64,000 nt of DNA, from positions 3,348,001-3,412,000 of the forward strand of contig PCDM01000011.1 in assembly GCA_002778215.1 (NCBI GenBank), given 5' to 3'. The position numbers and the translations under genes were made by a program. This document shows positions 61,721 to 64,000 of the stretch, one piece after another (within the stretch, counting starts at the first letter, position 1; each line of letters begins with the position of its first letter). The notes under the pieces were generated by a model. That model saw only the letters and a list, made by a program, of their open reading frames with translations. It was not told where the DNA came from and searched no databases. Source of the DNA: Esteya vermicola. Lineage: Eukaryota; Ascomycota; Sordariomycetes; Ophiostomatales; Ophiostomataceae.

Positions 61721-63125
61721 CTACCACGAACCACCTTCATGAAAGGTCGATTCCAGTTCTCCCCACCGAATGTTTGAAAAGGTCACAGAAGTACCTTCGC
61801 GTTGCTCCTTTGTGAGAGGGGTAGGGCTACACGGTGTTTCATTGTACCGAAAGTCGGTCGAGCCGCTGGTTAAGCTGATGGCCATGACCATGCCGAGGGT
61901 CAGCATCTCGTTTGTTTTGGCGAACCCGCCAGCTTGGATTATGCCGAACTTGGAGGCTGGGCATTTGCTTTCCTGGACCTGTATATCTATCATCTGCTTG
62001 TTGGGCAGCGTGAGCTTACGGATTACCTTGCCGTTCTGGGCAAAGATTTTCCGAATGTAAACGAGTTTTGTGTCGGCCGGGTTGGTTTTCCCTTGAGCCT
62101 GGCTTTCCGTAAGGAACTGCGTGACTACCGTCACGGGTTGCAGGGAGTTGATGGTGTACCCCTTCCCCCGTCCGAAAAAGGTGGTGGAATACTGATCAGA
62201 AAGGAACCTGCATTCTCGACTGGAGCAGAGACCGCCTTCCATAGAGTAGAGACACTCTTTTCCGACGCAGGCAAACGGGCCTCTGCGGCCTTTGCATGGA
62301 TGAGGTGCTCCCCAGCCTTTATCACGGTTGCCTTCCCAAAAGTCGACCTCGCCGCAGCAGATGCCTCGCTTCAGCGTGTTGATCTAGCACCGTTGGAATT
62401 TAGAAAAAAAAGATGCGGAAATAGAAAAAGACACGAGAAAAGAGGAAAGAGAAAGAGAAAAAGGAGCCTACCTCTCCGTTAAAAAAGTTTTTAATAAAGC
62501 ACTGTGCATCGCAGTACCCTGTGCCGTACGGTGCCCCGACTTCATTCATTTTACTCTTGCCGCCGTTTGGAAGCATGTCGATCACGTAGATGGCAGACGT
62601 AACACTGCACGGAGTATTCGAAAAGTCTGCCTCAAAGGTAAATTCTGTTCCCGATCCAAGCTTGACGACCTGATAATTTTCTTCCGTCTCGTCGAGAAGG
62701 TATACGCGTGGCGCCTTGAGCTCGTTGTTGACGATAATGTTTAGCTTAATAGAGCTATTCTTTTCCCCCGTGTTCCAGGTCTGCACGCCAGAAGCCGTAT
62801 AGTTTGCACCTTCATACACGCAGTTGTTATGGCAGCTCTCTGTGTCGTAGCAGTATGTGCCGTCCGCCGTGTATTTGGCATCTGGATTTTTGCAAGACTT
62901 TGTGGAACCACGAACGTGCAGTGAACGGAAGTTGGCCTCCAAGACGACGCTTGTGTTTTGAGGCTTGCAGCCACCGGCTTTGGTGCACTGCCAGGTCGTC
63001 AGGCGTGGATGGACTTCCTCGTACCAATAGCCAGCAGTTTGCCCCAGAGCCGTGCAAGGCATACTGGCCAGGACGGCCAGGACAGCCAGGACAGCCAGGA
63101 CGGCCTGGTCCATGAAATAGTTCAT
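61721..63125 (-). CDS. Secreted GH7 glycoside hydrolase, endoglucanase-like, divergent (two exons)
   Basis: Exons 63125-62472 and 62383-61721 encode 438 residues; the 88-nt intron runs GTAGGC..GCTAG and is phase 0. A signal peptide covers about residues 1-29 (hydrophobic LAVLAVLAVLA core, then CTALG before QTAGYWYEEVHPRLTTWQC). GH7 hallmarks are HPRLTTWQCTKAGGC, YCYDTESCHNNC, RVYLLDETEENYQVVKLG, EFTFEADFSNTPCSV, YVIDMLPNGGKSKM and PYGTGYCDAQC. The catalytic site reads CCGEVDFWEGN, keeping the nucleophile Glu230, Asp232 and acid/base Glu235. The family hydrolyses beta-1,4-glucan with retention outside the cell. The C-terminal part is unusual. After LTLGMVMAISLTSG the usual W-rich tract of GH7 (ending LWLD) is replaced by TDFRYNETPCSP, although VTFSNIRWG is kept. 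There is no CBM1 or linker. Activity on cellulose is therefore uncertain. It could be an endoglucanase with altered specificity. Confidence 0.88.
63071..63107 (-). repeat. 9-nt repeat encoding the GH7 signal-peptide core
   Basis: Four copies of a nine-base unit (GGACGGCCA/GGACAGCCA on the plus strand) encode repeated Ala-Val-Leu in the hydrophobic core of the signal peptide. Confidence 0.85.
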
Positions 63126-63885
63126 TGCCTGCTACCAAGAGAAGGACAGAGACGGGTTCAAAATGATCAACGAAAGGCCAGCCATGCCCAAGAGACCACG
63201 TAACAAGAACTAAATGGCGCCTATTATAACAGGAACAAGAGAGACTGTTATACAAAACACCATATCAGCTAGGACATGCTATTCATCCTGCGATGGACAG
63301 ACTGATGATCTCGTTAAGGATCACATGCCCCTAAGTTTTGGGAGTCTTAGCTATACACAGAGTGTGATTCTTGGCAATCCTCTGGAGAAGAGTGTCTTTC
63401 CGATTTCATTTATCTTGTCTGCAAATTAGCTTTTATCCAGTATACCATTTACAGTGCAGCGGTGGCGGCAATGAGAGTGAGGCTGATAGGATCTGTGTCT
63501 CGTTCTGTAGTCTGAATAGGTCTTCGCCGTACCTCAGCACGGCGCCTGCACGATCACCAGAGTTTCTTATTTTTTTCGTTCTGTAGCTAGCTAGTTTATG
63601 AAAGCTTATATTTAGTGTTTCTACCTAAATCACGAACAAATTTTTAGCTGAGCAATTATGATTCTTGTTTCATGCGCTCCTTCCTCATACGCCGTGTGTG
63701 ATCCTTCCATGCTGCATTACACAGTATTAAAACTCCATACACAGTACTCGTACAAGTGCAGCTGCCAGTCAGGGCGCACTTGTCCCATTACGTACATAGT
63801 ACGTCCTGACCAAGCCAGAAGTATCTTGTACTCTGTATTCAATTTTTTAGTGGCTCGCCAGCTCGAATTTTGCTCCGCACATTCT
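63126..63885. other. Upstream region of the GH7 gene
   Basis: No gene seen. It contains the GH7 promoter on the minus strand and, further right, TACATAGTA near 63795 and CTCGTAC near 63748, words of the dispersed families. Confidence 0.5.
63222..63228 (-). promoter_or_regulatory. Possible TATA box of the GH7 gene
   Basis: TATAATA on the minus strand, about 100 nt upstream of the ATG, followed by a GC-rich stretch. The position suits a fungal TATA element, but AT-rich heptamers are common by chance. Confidence 0.3.
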
Positions 63886-64000
63886 CCTCTTTTTTTTCCG
63901 TCGTCGTGTCCTTCGTCCCTTTTCTATTTTTTTTTTCTTTCTGCTTTCTCTTTTTACTCATTCACATCTCACTCTGCAAAACTTCTCTCCTCCATCATCT
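63886..64000 (+). promoter_or_regulatory. CT-rich tract at the window edge, probable leader of a gene to the right
   Basis: T- and CT-rich sequence with C-rich ends (ACTTCTCTCCTCCATCATCT) matches the leaders at 3630, 6740 and 31380 in composition. A plus-strand gene probably begins just outside the window. Confidence 0.35.

Overview
The window is nuclear DNA of a filamentous ascomycete (Pezizomycotina), most probably a Sordariomycete. The evidence is short GT..AG introns (about 55-300 nt) that restore conserved proteins when removed, CT-rich leaders before start codons, and a gene set typical of moulds: an FlbD-type R2R3 MYB factor, a full-length O-GlcNAc-transferase-like protein, a GH7 glycoside hydrolase, COPII Sec23, ribosomal protein L12 and a BRCT-containing family X DNA polymerase. 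The species cannot be fixed from the sequence alone. No tRNA, rRNA, CRISPR array or intact transposon was seen.

Layout. 1-3661: non-coding, CT-rich, ending in the leader of the first gene. 3662-5488 (+): intronless orphan protein with a Cys/His cluster and a coiled coil. 6971-8976 (+): two-exon NCBP3-like RNA-export protein with repeated ELFP motifs. 8977-31772: nearly 23 kb with no gene I can support, full of short GTAC-centred words, homopolymers and micro-repeats. 31773-33041 (+): MYB transcription factor. 33042-39181: about 6 kb without a firm gene (one weak secreted-protein candidate). 39182-40782 (-): two-exon coiled-coil orphan. 41655-47081 (-): three-exon OGT/GT41 protein of 1,753 residues. 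47082-53341: a second gene-free stretch of about 6 kb. 53342-63125: a compact block of five minus-strand genes: rpl12 (5 exons), sec23 (6 exons), a MAPEG protein (4 exons), a family X DNA polymerase (1 exon) and a divergent GH7 hydrolase (2 exons). 63126-64000: GH7 upstream region and a terminal CT-rich tract that looks like the leader of a plus-strand gene beyond the window.

How it works together. The right-hand block is mostly housekeeping: translation (L12), ER-to-Golgi export (Sec23), membrane eicosanoid/glutathione metabolism (MAPEG) and DNA repair (Pol X), followed by one secreted carbohydrate enzyme. The left and centre hold regulators: mRNA cap/export (NCBP3), a developmental-type MYB factor and nutrient-sensing-type protein glycosylation (OGT). 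I see no functional cluster.

The most unusual features are the very large spacer before the MYB gene, three families of short GTAC-rich words that avoid exons, the repeated ELFP motif in the NCBP3 homologue, and the degenerate C-terminus of the GH7 enzyme. All exon borders were worked out by hand from splice consensus, phase and protein conservation; no database search was run.
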